A DNA stretch of 34,960 bases from Rhodospirillales bacterium. Lineage in GTDB: Bacteria > Pseudomonadota > Alphaproteobacteria > Acetobacterales > Acetobacteraceae. Positions 1 through 8,356 of the stretch are shown in pieces. A model generated the notes under the pieces. The model was not told the origin of the DNA. It did not search any database and saw only the letters and a program-made list of their open reading frames with translations. The stretch is from assembly GCA_025359905.1 (NCBI GenBank), contig JANYDF010000032.1, forward strand, positions 1 through 34,960. The letters are read 5' to 3'. The position numbers were made by a program, and so were the translations under genes. Within the stretch, counting starts at the first letter, position 1. Every line of letters starts with the position of its first letter.

Positions 1-1376
1 CCCAGTTTGTCCTTGGGCAGCGGCAGCGCGGCGCAGCGCACGTCCATCACCGCGCGGCGGGCGCGCTCGTAGAACGCGCGAAAGCGCACATCCGTCTCCA
101 CCCGGCCACGGTCCTCGTCGGCCACTTCGGCCTTGCGCACCACGCCAGCCGCGTCGGTGGTCACGGTCAGCATCACGCTCAGCTTTTCAAGATCGAGCGC
201 ACCGGAGTCCTTGGTCCAGCACTCACGCACCTTGTCGCCGATGGCGCCGCGCTGCTCGCTGGTGAGTTGGTCGGTGACATTGCCATTCGGACTGCCCCCT
301 GCAACCGGCGCGCCGCCTTTTAATGGATTGGCCTTAGCCGTCGGCGGTTTGGTCTGCTTGGACAGCGCGCGCAGTTTTTCCAGCGTGTTGTTCAGCTCGC
401 TGCTATCCGGCGCCGCGTTCTTGGTCGGATTCGGCTGGCTGGTCTGGCTGGGCGGCGCGGCAGCGGCCTGCGCAGCCGGGGCCTGCGCTGCCGGGGCGGG
501 CACGGGCGGCGGCGGGACCGGCAGCGGCGGCGTCGGCAGCGCTGGCGAAGGCTGTGCCGCCGTGGCCGGGGTTGGCACCGCCGCCTGCGGCACTGGTGGC
601 AATGCCGCCGCGTTCGGCGCCACCGGGGTCTGCGCGGTGGGCGCCGGTGGCTTCGGCACTGGCGGCAGCGGATGCGCGGCGGCCTGCGCCGGAACCTGCG
701 CCGGAACCTGCGGGGATGGAACCTGCGGGGATGGAACCGGCTGGGGTGGGACCGGCGGCGGCGGCACGGGTGTGGGCGGCACCGGAAGTGCGGCCTGCGA
801 CGGGGTTTCCGATGGCGGCGGCACACTATCGGGCGAGGGCGCCGACAGCGGCGCGGGTGCCAGCGGTGGCGGCGTCGCCGATGCATGGGGTGTCTGGGCG
901 GCCGCACTCGCTGGCGGCGTCGCCGAAGCTTGCGGTGCGGCGGCGGCTGCACTCGGCGGCGGCGGTCTCACCGCAGACGGCATGGCAGCCGAGGGCGGTG
1001 GGGACGGCGGCGGCACCGGCAGCGGCGGTGGCGGCAGCGGCGGTGGCGGCAGCACCCGCGCGGTCGCGGCCGACGGCGGCGGTGGGGGCGGCGGCGGCGG
1101 CGCTTCGGCAGGCGTTGGCAACGGTTTGTCCGGCGTCGGCGGCGCTGGCGTGGCGACGTCGGTCACCGCTGGCGCAGGCGTTGGCGATGGCACGGGCGAC
1201 TTGGTGGCAGGTGTGGGTGTCTTGTCGGGCGTCGAAGGGACGAACGACATCTCAACCTGCGGTTCCGGCGGCGCTTCCTGCGGCGGCAGCGCGGGCATCC
1301 CCAGGATAATGACCACCAGCAGCAGCGCGTGCAGTATGAACGACGCAACCGCGCTGCGCGTGAGGTGCGGGTTCAT
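1..1376 (-). CDS. tolA: TolA, Tol-Pal envelope protein (3' end cut by window edge)
   Basis: Inner-membrane component of the Tol-Pal system, which links TolQ/TolR in the membrane to TolB/Pal at the outer membrane. Reading the minus strand from the ATG at 1376 gives an open frame of 458 codons that runs off the window. It has a short N-terminus, one membrane segment (about residues 8-28, AVASFILHALLLVVIILG), then a very long Pro/Ala-rich linker to about residue 320. A conserved C-terminal domain follows (about residues 363-458, containing DKVRECWTKD and later YERARRAVMDVRC). The linker has nine prolines in a row at about residues 93-101 and short repeats VPSPQ and VPAQ near positions 683-738. 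E. coli TolA has a helical rather than Pro-rich stalk here. The start lies 26 bp after the tolR stop. tolB and pal are expected beyond base 1. Confidence 0.88.
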   Translation of the reverse strand, partial: MNPHLTRSAVASFILHALLLVVIILGMPALPPQEAPPEPQVEMSFVPSTPDKTPTPATKSPVPSPTPAPAVTDVATPAPPTPDKPLPTPAEAPPPPPPPPPSAATARVLPPPPLPPPPLPVPPPSPPPSAAMPSAVRPPPPSAAAAAPQASATPPASAAAQTPHASATPPPLAPAPLSAPSPDSVPPPSETPSQAALPVPPTPVPPPPVPPQPVPSPQVPSPQVPAQVPAQAAAHPLPPVPKPPAPTAQTPVAPNAAALPPVPQAAVPTPATAAQPSPALPTPPLPVPPPPVPAPAAQAPAAQAAAAPPSQTSQPNPTKNAAPDSSELNNTLEKLRALSKQTKPPTAKANPLKGGAPVAGGSPNGNVTDQLTSEQRGAIGDKVRECWTKDSGALDLEKLSVMLTVTTDAAGVVRKAEVADEDRGRVETDVRFRAFYERARRAVMDVRCAALPLPKDKL

Positions 1377-1402
1377 ACCGGCTTGCTCATCCGCGCGCCG
1401 GT

Positions 1403-1954
1403 TCAGCCGTTGCCCTGCCGCGGAGCGGCGGCAGGGGCGCGCGGGGCTGCGGGCGTCACGGCAGGAGCGGGAATGGCCGACGGTGGCGTGTATCCGGCGG
1501 GTGCGGTGCCCGGCAGCGCCATGCCGGCGGGCGTTTCGGACATCAACGCCGCCTTGGTGAAGCCGCCCTGCACGATAGTGCCCATCACCTCGATGATGCG
1601 GCCGTACGAGTTGGCCTTGTCGCCGCGCACGAAGATGCGCCGCTCCTTGTCGTCCTGCGACAAGGCTTGCAGCTTGGCCACCAGATCGGTCAGTTCGACC
1701 TTGTCGTTCTGCAAGAACACGCCGCCTTGTGCGTCGACCGAAATGGTCAGCGGCTGGCTGTCCTGGTTGACCGGGCTGGTGGCGACCTTGGGGAGATCGA
1801 CATTGACCGCGCTGCTCATCAGCGGCGCTGTCACCATGAAGATGATCAGCAGCACCAGCATCACGTCGACCAGCGGGGTGACGTTGATTTCCGCCAGCGG
1901 CCGGTAGCGCCCCGGCTGGCGCCGTCCGCCGCCGCCATTCAGCGAGACGGCCAT
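1403..1954 (-). CDS. tolR: TolR, Tol-Pal proton-channel subunit
   Basis: ExbD/TolR family protein of 183 residues. With TolQ it forms the proton channel that energises TolA. The single membrane segment (about residues 25-45) carries the motif NVTPLVDVMLVLLIIF, and Asp30 is the expected proton-carrying residue. A periplasmic domain follows (RRIFVRGDKANSYGRIIEVM). The C-terminus has an extra Pro/Ala-rich tail of about 35 residues. The ATG at 1954 lies one base after the tolQ stop, so the genes are almost certainly translationally coupled; a longer upstream reading in this frame lies inside tolQ and was not used. Confidence 0.95.
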   Translation of the reverse strand: MAVSLNGGGGRRQPGRYRPLAEINVTPLVDVMLVLLIIFMVTAPLMSSAVNVDLPKVATSPVNQDSQPLTISVDAQGGVFLQNDKVELTDLVAKLQALSQDDKERRIFVRGDKANSYGRIIEVMGTIVQGGFTKAALMSETPAGMALPGTAPAGYTPPSAIPAPAVTPAAPRAPAAAPRQGNG

Positions 1955-1955
1955 G

Positions 1956-2672
1956 TTACGCCTTCTCCTCGCTCTGCCGCGACAGAATGGCGCCGAACTC
2001 GGTGCCGAAGCCCTCCAGCCGTGCGGCGAACCGCGACAGGTCGGTGGAGATCTTATTATATGCCAGCACCGCCGGAATGGCGGCGACCAGGCCGATCGCA
2101 GTGGCGAACAGCGCCTCGGCAATGCCCGGCGCCACCACGGCGAGGTTGGTGTTGTGCATGGCGGCAATGGCCGAGAAGCTGTGCATGATGCCCCACACCG
2201 TGCCGAACAGGCCGATGAACGGCGCCGTTGAGCCGACCGAGGCGAGGAAGATCATCCACTTCTCCAGCCGCTCCATCTCGCGCTGGATTGTTACCGACAT
2301 GGCGCGCTCCACCCGGTCGCGCACGCCGCTGCGGGCGATATCGGCCCCGGCCACGCGCAACGACCGCCGCCATTCGCTCATCGCCGCGCCGAACACGGCG
2401 GCCATCGGGTGGGCGGGTTTGGCGCCTTCCTCCTCGAAAAGATCGTCGAGGCTGCCGCCGGACCAGAACCGGTCCTCGAACCCGTCCGCCGCCTTCTGGG
2501 CGCGGCGCAGGCTGGTGGTCTTTTCAAACACGATAGCCCACACCCACACGCTGGCCAGCAGCAGCGCGAGCATGACAATCTTCACGACGATATCGGCCTG
2601 TAAGAACAGGCCCAAAATCGACAGATCGCCTGCGGGAGCCGCCAAGTTCACTGCATCGACTGTCCGATCCAC
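1956..2672 (-). CDS. tolQ: TolQ, Tol-Pal proton-channel subunit
   Basis: MotA/TolQ/ExbB family protein of 238 residues with three membrane segments (about residues 28-50, 141-165 and 184-208). The conserved second and third helices read PFIGLFGTVWGIMHSF and EALFATAIGLVAAIPAV. It forms the channel with TolR and drives TolA during cell constriction and outer-membrane maintenance. The start is a GTG at 2672 preceded by GAGGA at 8-base spacing; an ATG at 2680 is in another frame. It lies between ybgC and tolR in the usual order. Confidence 0.95.
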   Translation of the reverse strand: MDRTVDAVNLAAPAGDLSILGLFLQADIVVKIVMLALLLASVWVWAIVFEKTTSLRRAQKAADGFEDRFWSGGSLDDLFEEEGAKPAHPMAAVFGAAMSEWRRSLRVAGADIARSGVRDRVERAMSVTIQREMERLEKWMIFLASVGSTAPFIGLFGTVWGIMHSFSAIAAMHNTNLAVVAPGIAEALFATAIGLVAAIPAVLAYNKISTDLSRFAARLEGFGTEFGAILSRQSEEKA

Positions 2673-2747
2673 GCGTGCATTCCTCTTTCGCGATGGCGTG
2701 CGATCCGCAGCACCAAGTGATCCACAGCCCTAACCGCGCCGCTTCCC

Positions 2748-3197
2748 CTACCCGGGCAGCAGCGCCAGCAGAGCCTGGCGCCAGCGCGGCGGCATCCTGG
2801 CCGCGCGCATGTCGGCCTGCCGGACGCAGGCCAGTTGAATGTCGGCCACCACCAAAGCCCGGCTCGCGTCCTCCTCCAGGAAGAACGTCTGCCGAAGCTC
2901 GACCGAGGCGGCGCCCGCAAGCAGTGTTTGCGTCTGCACGATCACCGAATCGTCCAGCCGCGCGGGCCTCAGATAATCCAGTTTTGCGCGCCGCACCATG
3001 AACATCAGGCCGTGCAGCCGCGTCAGTTCGGCATGGGGAATCCCCAGGTCGCGCAGGGATTCCGTGCGCGCCCGCTCCGCCAGTTTCAGATAGTTGGCGT
3101 AATAGACCACGCCAGCCGCGTCGGTGTCCTCGTAATAGACCCGCATACGGTAACGGTGACCACCTTGCGGCCAGGTGGGCAATGGCTCAACGCTCAT
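2748..3197 (-). CDS. ybgC: YbgC, acyl-CoA thioesterase of the Tol-Pal cluster
   Basis: Hotdog-fold thioesterase of 149 residues. The family signature [18 protein letters not shown] sits at residues 21-38 with the active-site Asp within it. YbgC proteins hydrolyse short- or acyl-carrier-linked thioesters and are almost always encoded beside tolQRA, although their role in Tol function is not clear. The ATG at 3197 overlaps the ruvB stop by ATGA, indicating coupling with the ruv genes. A 75-bp gap separates it from tolQ. Confidence 0.93.
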   Translation of the reverse strand: MSVEPLPTWPQGGHRYRMRVYYEDTDAAGVVYYANYLKLAERARTESLRDLGIPHAELTRLHGLMFMVRRAKLDYLRPARLDDSVIVQTQTLLAGAASVELRQTFFLEEDASRALVVADIQLACVRQADMRAARMPPRWRQALLALLPG

Positions 3198-4255
3198 TCA
3201 TCCTCCGCCAGCAAATCCAGCATCGGCTGCGTGCCAGCGGGCGGGGTCAGGCCCAGATGGCGCCAGCCGCGTTCGGCCAGCATGCGGCCGCGATTGGTGC
3301 GCAGCACCAAGCCTTCCTGAATCAGATATGGCTCAACCACATCCTCCAGCGTGTCGCGCGCCTCGGCCAATGCGGCGGCCAACGTTTCCACGCCGACCGG
3401 GCCGCCGTGATGGTGTTCGGCGATGCGGCGCAGATAGCGGCGGTCCATCGCGTCCAGGCCAAGCGCATCGACTTCGAGGCGGCGCAGCGAGGCGTCGGCC
3501 ACCGCTTTATTCACCGGATCGTCACCTTGCACATGGGCAAAATCACGCACCCGGCGCAGCAGCCGCCCGGCAATGCGCGGGGTACCGCGCGAGCGGCGGG
3601 CAATTTCGGTCGCACCGTCAGGCGTTAATCCGAAGCCGAGCTTCTGCGCGCCGCGCGCCACAATCCGCTCCAATTCCTCCGGCGTGTAGAATACCAAACG
3701 CAGCGGAATGCCGAAGCGGTCGCGCAACGGCGTGGCCAGCAGCCCGGCGCGCGTGGTCGCTCCCACCAGCGTGAACGGCGCCAGATCGATGCGCACGCTG
3801 CGCGCGGCTGGCCCCTCGCCGATGATCAGATCGAGCTGAAAATCCTCCATTGCCGGATACAGCACCTCCTCTATGGCGGGCTGAAGGCGGTGGATCTCGT
3901 CGATGAACAAAACGTCGCGCGGTTGCAAGTTGGTCAGGATCGCCGCAAGGTCGCCGGCGCGCTGGATCACTGGGCCGGAGGTGGCGCGAAACCCAACACC
4001 GAGCTCGCGCGCCACGATCTGCGCCAGTGTGGTTTTGCCCAGGCCGGGCGGGCCATGCAGCAGCACATGATCGAGCGCCTCGGCGCGCGACCGGGCGGCC
4101 TGGATGAACACCGACAGATTTTCCCGGCTGGCGCGCTGGCCGACGAAATCGGCAAGCGTTTGCGGGCGCAGGCTGGCCTCGCCGGCGTCCTCCTCGGCAC
4201 GGGCGGGCGAGACGGTGCGGTCCTTGGCCTCGCGGTTCTTGCCGCTGCCGCTCAT
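3194..4255 (-). CDS. ruvB: RuvB, Holliday junction branch-migration helicase
   Basis: AAA+ ATPase motor of the RuvABC resolvasome, 353 residues, near the usual length of about 340. It shows Walker A (GPPGLGKTT, about residues 68-76), Walker B (LFIDEIHR, about 116-123), sensor 1 (GATTRAG), the DRFG arginine-finger segment and the C-terminal winged helix that binds DNA. It acts with RuvA in the cytoplasm to drive Holliday junctions during recombination repair. It overlaps ruvA upstream and ybgC downstream by four bases each. Confidence 0.97.
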   Translation of the reverse strand: MSGSGKNREAKDRTVSPARAEEDAGEASLRPQTLADFVGQRASRENLSVFIQAARSRAEALDHVLLHGPPGLGKTTLAQIVARELGVGFRATSGPVIQRAGDLAAILTNLQPRDVLFIDEIHRLQPAIEEVLYPAMEDFQLDLIIGEGPAARSVRIDLAPFTLVGATTRAGLLATPLRDRFGIPLRLVFYTPEELERIVARGAQKLGFGLTPDGATEIARRSRGTPRIAGRLLRRVRDFAHVQGDDPVNKAVADASLRRLEVDALGLDAMDRRYLRRIAEHHHGGPVGVETLAAALAEARDTLEDVVEPYLIQEGLVLRTNRGRMLAERGWRHLGLTPPAGTQPMLDLLAEDE

Positions 4256-4854
4256 CGGGCCAATTCCTTCAAACCTTCACGGATCAACTGGTCCAGCGCC
4301 GCATCCTCGCCGAGCCGCTCCACAACCCGTGCCACGGCGGCTTGGACTTCCGGGCGGCGGTAACCGAGATTGACCAAGGCTGACAGCGCATCGCCAGCGG
4401 CGCCCTTGGCGGCGGGCGGCGGCAACACTGGCGAAAAGCCCGGCCCGGTCGGCATCGCCCCCGCCTTCTCGCGCAATTCGGTCAGCAGCCGGATGGCCAG
4501 TTTCGGCCCGACGCCGGGGGCGCGGGTCAGCGCGGCACGGTCGCCGGACTGGATCGCCCCAACCAGATCGCGCGGCGACAGCGCCGACAGCACGCCGAGT
4601 GCGACCTTCGCGCCGACACCCTGCACCGTGGTCAGCAGGCGAAACCACTCGCGTTCCGCCGACTCGCTAAAGCCATACAGCGTGATGGCGTCCTCGCGCA
4701 CATGCATCTCGATCAACAGCGACACCGCCCCGCCCTGCGGCAATGCGCCGAGCGTGCGCGTGGAGGCATGCACCAGATAGCCGACGCCGTTCACATCGAC
4801 CACGCAGCGCCCGTCTTCGATGCCTTCGACGCGCCCGGTGAGTTTCGCGATCAT
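4252..4854 (-). CDS. ruvA: RuvA, Holliday junction-binding protein
   Basis: Protein of 200 residues that binds four-way junctions and loads RuvB. It has the N-terminal OB domain ([14 protein letters not shown]), two helix-hairpin-helix motifs (VQGVGAKVA and APGVGPKLA), a Pro/Gly-rich linker and the C-terminal three-helix domain that contacts RuvB ([12 protein letters not shown]). The ATG at 4854 overlaps the ruvC stop by ATGA, and its own stop overlaps the ruvB start. Confidence 0.97.
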   Translation of the reverse strand: MIAKLTGRVEGIEDGRCVVDVNGVGYLVHASTRTLGALPQGGAVSLLIEMHVREDAITLYGFSESAEREWFRLLTTVQGVGAKVALGVLSALSPRDLVGAIQSGDRAALTRAPGVGPKLAIRLLTELREKAGAMPTGPGFSPVLPPPAAKGAAGDALSALVNLGYRRPEVQAAVARVVERLGEDAALDQLIREGLKELAR

Positions 4855-5357
4855 GCCATCTGCACTCCGGCAGCCCAGCGCAGCCGGCTGGCGCGGTGGT
4901 GGGCGTGACAGATCGCTACTGCCAGCGCGTCCGCCGCATCGGCTTTGCGCAGGCGGGCGCCCGGCAGCAGGCGGCGGACCATTTCTTGCACCTGGGTTTT
5001 GTCGGCTCCACCGGAGCCGACCACGGCCATCTTCACGGTTTTTGCAGCGTATTCCGCCACCGTAATGCCGCGCAGTGCTGGAACCAGCAGCGCCACGCCG
5101 CGCGCATACCCCAGCTTCAGCGTGGCCGCCCCGTTACGGTTGACGTAGGTTTCCTCGACCGCCGCCTCGTCTGGCGCGAATTCAACAAGAAGCGACGTCA
5201 GTTCGCGGTGCAGATGGCATAAGCGTTCCGGCACGTTTTCGTCGCTGTCCGTGGCGATCACGCCGTCGGCGACGTGGCGCAGCCGGTTGCCGTCCACGTC
5301 CACCAGCCCCCAGCCGGTGAAGCGCAGGCCCGGATCGATGCCCAGGAGCCTCGCCAC
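4851..5357 (-). CDS. ruvC: RuvC, Holliday junction resolvase
   Basis: Endonuclease of 168 residues that cuts Holliday junctions held by RuvAB. The four acidic residues of the RNase H-like active site are visible: Asp8 (GIDPG), Glu68 or Glu69 ([10 protein letters not shown]), Asp140 and Asp143 ([13 protein letters not shown]), with spacing matching E. coli RuvC. The start is GTG at 5357, eleven bases after the yebC stop. It is the first of the overlapping ruvCAB genes. Confidence 0.97.
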   Translation of the reverse strand: MARLLGIDPGLRFTGWGLVDVDGNRLRHVADGVIATDSDENVPERLCHLHRELTSLLVEFAPDEAAVEETYVNRNGAATLKLGYARGVALLVPALRGITVAEYAAKTVKMAVVGSGGADKTQVQEMVRRLLPGARLRKADAADALAVAICHAHHRASRLRWAAGVQMA

Positions 5358-5368
5358 CCGGCTCGCTC

Positions 5369-6121
5369 TCAGGCCGCCGACAGCGACTGCATCACGCTCT
5401 CGGGGATGTCGAAATTGGCGTAGACGTTCTGGACATCGTCGTTGTCTTCCAGAACATCCAGCAATTTCAGTAGGCTGGCTGCCCTGTCCTCGTCCAGCGT
5501 GACGGTCGTGCTCGGCCGCCAGTCAAATTTGGCACTCTCCGGCGCGCCGAAGCGGGTTTCCAGCGCGTCGCGCACCGCAAAGAACGACTCGAGGCTGGTC
5601 GTCACCTCGTGGCCGTCGTCGCTGCTTTCGACATTGTCGGCGCCGGCTTCGATGGCGGCCTCCAGCATCGCATCCTCGCTGGCGGCCTTGGCCGGGAAGC
5701 GCACCACGCCAAGCCGGGTGAACATGAACGACACCGAGTTGGTTTCGCCCAGCGCCCCGCCATGCTTGCTGAACGCCGAACGGATGTCCGACGCCGTGCG
5801 GTTGCGGTTGTCGGTCAGCGTCTCGACGATCACCGCCACGCCCGCAGGGCCGTAGCCTTCGTAGCGAACCTCGACGTAGTCGTCCCCAGCACCGGCCCCG
5901 GCTGCCTTCTTGATCGCACGCTCCACGGTATCGCGCGGCATGTTGGCCTGCCGGGCCGCCACCACCGCCGCGCGCAAACGCGGGTTGGAGGCCGGGTCTG
6001 GCAGGCCCTGCCGTGCGGCGACGGTGATTTCGCGGATCAGCCGCGCGAACTGCCGGGCGCGCCGCGCATCCTGCGCGCCCTTGCGGTGCATGATGTTCTT
6101 GAATTGCGAATGACCCGCCAT
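5369..6121 (-). CDS. yebC: YebC/PmpR family protein
   Basis: Family protein of 250 residues, recognised by the N-terminal [18 protein letters not shown] and the following [14 protein letters not shown] and [14 protein letters not shown] segments, then the domain with [19 protein letters not shown]. YebC proteins have been described as transcription regulators, including of ruv genes. More recent work assigns some members a role in relieving ribosome stalling at proline-rich stretches (established for some family members; not shown here). Placement just before ruvCAB is typical. The ATG at 6121 is preceded by GAGAGG. Confidence 0.95.
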   Translation of the reverse strand: MAGHSQFKNIMHRKGAQDARRARQFARLIREITVAARQGLPDPASNPRLRAAVVAARQANMPRDTVERAIKKAAGAGAGDDYVEVRYEGYGPAGVAVIVETLTDNRNRTASDIRSAFSKHGGALGETNSVSFMFTRLGVVRFPAKAASEDAMLEAAIEAGADNVESSDDGHEVTTSLESFFAVRDALETRFGAPESAKFDWRPSTTVTLDEDRAASLLKLLDVLEDNDDVQNVYANFDIPESVMQSLSAA

Positions 6122-6148
6122 CGCCTCTCTCCAGACCTAGGCCAGCAA

Positions 6149-6697
6149 TCAGGCTTGGCGCGACGGCTTGGCCGCCAGCACCAGGGCCGCCGCCAGCAGC
6201 GCCTTCACCGCATCACCGGCCACGAACGGCATTACGCCGACGTCGAACGCTTTGGCCGCGCCGACGAACTGCGCCAGCCAGCCAGCGCCCGCGCCGTACA
6301 CCACCGCGATGCCGAGCAGCATGGCAGCACCGGTCGCCAGCGTGCGGCCATTGGCGCGGCGTACCAGTTCACCCACCAGCACGGCAGCAATGGTCATGCC
6401 TGCCAGATACCCGGCCGTCGGCCCCATCAGATAAGCCACGCCGCCGCCGCCAGCGAACACCGGCAGACCGGCGGCGCCTTCGGCGAGGTAAGCCAGCATG
6501 GTGGCGCCGGCGATTCGCGCCCCGGCAAAACCCGCGATGCCCAGCACCGCCAGGGTTTGTAGCGTCATCGGCACCGGCCAGAACGGCACCTGCACCCGTG
6601 CGGACACGGCGAGCAGCGCTGTCAGCGCCAGTACGATGGCGGCATTCAAAATCAGGGTGCGCGGGGCGGTCAGCGGCTTGGCTACGGTCGCGGTCAT
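6149..6697 (-). CDS. bioY: BioY, biotin transporter substrate-binding subunit
   Basis: Integral membrane S-component of biotin uptake, 182 residues with about six hydrophobic helices. Family motifs include VPFWPVPMTLQTLAVL near the N-terminus and AYLAEGAAGLPVFAGGGG followed by GPTAGYLAGM. No ECF ATPase or T-component genes (bioM, bioN) are adjacent, so it is a solitary BioY or uses a shared module elsewhere. The ATG at 6697 has a clear AAGGAG at 9-base spacing and lies 35 bp after the ymdB-like stop. Confidence 0.93.
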   Translation of the reverse strand: MTATVAKPLTAPRTLILNAAIVLALTALLAVSARVQVPFWPVPMTLQTLAVLGIAGFAGARIAGATMLAYLAEGAAGLPVFAGGGGVAYLMGPTAGYLAGMTIAAVLVGELVRRANGRTLATGAAMLLGIAVVYGAGAGWLAQFVGAAKAFDVGVMPFVAGDAVKALLAAALVLAAKPSRQA

Positions 6698-6732
6698 CGG
6701 AGTCGCTCCTTGGCTCGAATATTAGGTGAGGG

Positions 6733-7548
6733 TTACACGCTCGGCAGCGTTTGCGACAACCGCCCGCCCTGGCGAATCGGTTCAATGCGCTTGGCAAGGC
6801 CGGTGGCATCGTCGGTTTCGACGAACACGCCGCACACGGTGCAGTCGCCTTCGGCCGGTTGCAGCTTCTCGCCCGGCATTTTTCGCCAGAAGCGCGACGC
6901 CGCACCTTCCTTCTGCATGCCGATCACGCTGTCGTAGTCGCCGCACATGCCGGCGTCGGTTTGGTAGGCGGTGCCGCCGGCCAGAATCTGATGGTCGGCG
7001 GTCGGGCTATGCGTGTGGGTGCCGACCACAAGACTGACTTGGCCATCGAACGAATGGCCGAACGCCATCTTCTCGCTGGACGCTTCGGCGTGAAAGTCGA
7101 TCACGATGGCGGCCACGGTGCCGCCCATGCGATGGCGCGAAAGCTCGACCGCCGAGGTGCGGAACGGGCAGTCCAGCGAATCCATGAACAGCCGGCCCAT
7201 CACGTTCAGCACCAAGGCTTTGCGGCCATCCTGCAACTCGGCCACCACGCTGCCCGCCCCCGGCGTGCCAGGGGGAAAATTCAGCGGGCGGATCACGCGC
7301 GGATTTTCGGCGATGTACGGGATCAGTTCCTTGCGGTCCCAGGCGTGGTTGCCCAGCGTGATCACGTCGGCCCCGGCCTCGAACAACGCCCGCGCCATAT
7401 CGGGCGCGAGGCCGAAGCCATGCGAGGCATTTTCGGCGTTCACCACGATCAGATCGGCGCGCAGGCCGGCCCGCAGGCCCGGCAAGGCGGCGCGCACCGC
7501 CTCGCGGCCGGTGCGCCCGACCACGTCGCCCAGAAAAATAATGCGCAT
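6733..7548 (-). CDS. YmdB-type metallophosphoesterase
   Basis: Calcineurin-like phosphoesterase of the TIGR00282/YmdB group, 271 residues. Metal-binding motifs are in order: GDVVGRTGR (residues 6-14), NAENASHG (about 37-44), LGNHAWDR (about 66-73), DFHAEASSEK (about 150-159) and GTHTHSPTAD (about 175-184). Characterised relatives hydrolyse 2',3'-cyclic or cyclic nucleotides and affect mRNA levels and biofilm formation in Bacillus; the role in alphaproteobacteria is unknown. Its ATG follows the fau stop codon directly, so the two are coupled. Confidence 0.9.
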   Translation of the reverse strand: MRIIFLGDVVGRTGREAVRAALPGLRAGLRADLIVVNAENASHGFGLAPDMARALFEAGADVITLGNHAWDRKELIPYIAENPRVIRPLNFPPGTPGAGSVVAELQDGRKALVLNVMGRLFMDSLDCPFRTSAVELSRHRMGGTVAAIVIDFHAEASSEKMAFGHSFDGQVSLVVGTHTHSPTADHQILAGGTAYQTDAGMCGDYDSVIGMQKEGAASRFWRKMPGEKLQPAEGDCTVCGVFVETDDATGLAKRIEPIRQGGRLSQTLPSV

Positions 7549-8130
7549 TCAGAAATCCTTGCAGCGGATCACGCCACGCTCGGTCACCACAGCGTCAAGC
7601 CGCGCGTCGTAGTCTCCTGTGGGCACCGCGTCGAGTTCTTGTGCGGCGAATGCGCAACCGATGGCGCGCGCGCCGGGCAGCAGGGCCAGCGTGCGGTCGT
7701 AATAGCCGCCGCCATAGCCCAGCCGCTGGCCAGTGCGATCGAATGCCACCAGCGGGATGAACAGCACATCGGGCCGGCCAATCTCGCCGGTTGGCCGATG
7801 GGTGCCGAAACGCTCGCGCACCATCGTCATGCCGGGGAGCCATTGCCGAAAAATCAACGGGTTACCGCGCGGCGGCGTCTCCGGCAACAATACCGTGTGG
7901 CCGCGCGCGTGCAGGGCTTCAAGCAGCGGGAGCGTGTCGATCTCGCCGGGCATGGCCCAGAATGCCGAGACGGCGGCGCCATGCGGCGGCGGCACTTCGC
8001 GCAACGCATGCACCGCGAGCGCGGCACCCCAAGCAGGGTCGCAGCCCTCACGCGCCGCCAGCGCCCGTTTCCGGGCGGCCAGCTTCGCGGCGCCGATATC
8101 AGAAAGAGAGGAAATGTGCGGAGCCACCAT
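7549..8130 (-). CDS. fau: 5-formyltetrahydrofolate cyclo-ligase
   Basis: ATP-dependent enzyme converting 5-formyl-THF to 5,10-methenyl-THF (folate one-carbon metabolism), up to 193 residues. The diagnostic loop GQRLGYGGGYYDRTLALL and the N-terminal KLAARKRALAARE segment are present. The start is uncertain. The ATG at 8130 and the GTG right after it lie inside the 3' strand of the predicted 6S RNA closing stem (8118-8128). No other ATG occurs before the conserved domain, so translation may begin there only on unprocessed transcript, or from a rare codon downstream. Co-transcription of 6S RNA with this gene is known in many proteobacteria. Confidence 0.9.
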   Translation of the reverse strand: MVAPHISSLSDIGAAKLAARKRALAAREGCDPAWGAALAVHALREVPPPHGAAVSAFWAMPGEIDTLPLLEALHARGHTVLLPETPPRGNPLIFRQWLPGMTMVRERFGTHRPTGEIGRPDVLFIPLVAFDRTGQRLGYGGGYYDRTLALLPGARAIGCAFAAQELDAVPTGDYDARLDAVVTERGVIRCKDF

Positions 8131-8278
8131 AGGCCGTTGGCGTTACCACCCTCCTAGAGCCTGCGAGTGCAGGTGGGCACCAGGTACCGTGACCAAGATC
8201 GCGGCAGAGCCAGCTCCCGAGGAGTGTGCTTATCGGCCCCGGGGATGAATTACCTGACGAACCGGGCAGCCCCGCGAT
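8118..8278 (-). ncRNA. ssrS: 6S RNA (RNA polymerase-binding regulatory RNA)
   Basis: Long rod-like RNA of about 160 nt that mimics an open promoter and sequesters housekeeping RNA polymerase. Evidence: location directly upstream of fau with zapA nearby, the classic 6S neighbourhood; an internal segment GGGGCCGATA resembling the conserved GAGCCGATA of E. coli 6S RNA; and a closing stem of 11 consecutive pairs between 8265-8275 (GCGGGGCTGCC) and 8118-8128 (GGTGGCTCCGC), including three G-U pairs. It contains further inner hairpins such as CTGCACTCGCAG. A well-placed promoter lies just upstream. The 3' boundary is inferred from the stem. Confidence 0.8.
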
Positions 8279-8281
8279 TGA

Positions 8282-8310
8282 CATATGCGGCGCGGCTGGG
8301 CGGATTGCAA
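8282..8310 (-). promoter_or_regulatory. Predicted promoter of 6S RNA
   Basis: On the minus strand a -35 like TTGCAA (8310-8305) and a -10 like CATATG (8287-8282) are separated by 17 bases, placing the transcription start at about 8275-8278, exactly at the foot of the 6S closing stem. It lies in the divergent region shared with the plus-strand dehydrogenase. Confidence 0.5.
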
Positions 8311-8356
8311 GCTTTGCGCCCGGCTGCCGGGCGCGCGTGACCGAGAGGGAAATGGC

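Noticed and set aside
683-738. Tandem repeat that might suggest a CRISPR array
   Set aside because: Units of 12-15 bases without spacers, in frame inside tolA.
133-1560. Long plus-strand open frame rich in Gly/Ala
   Set aside because: It is the mirror of the Pro/Ala-rich tolA coding strand; low-complexity GC-rich DNA keeps several frames open and it has no domain.
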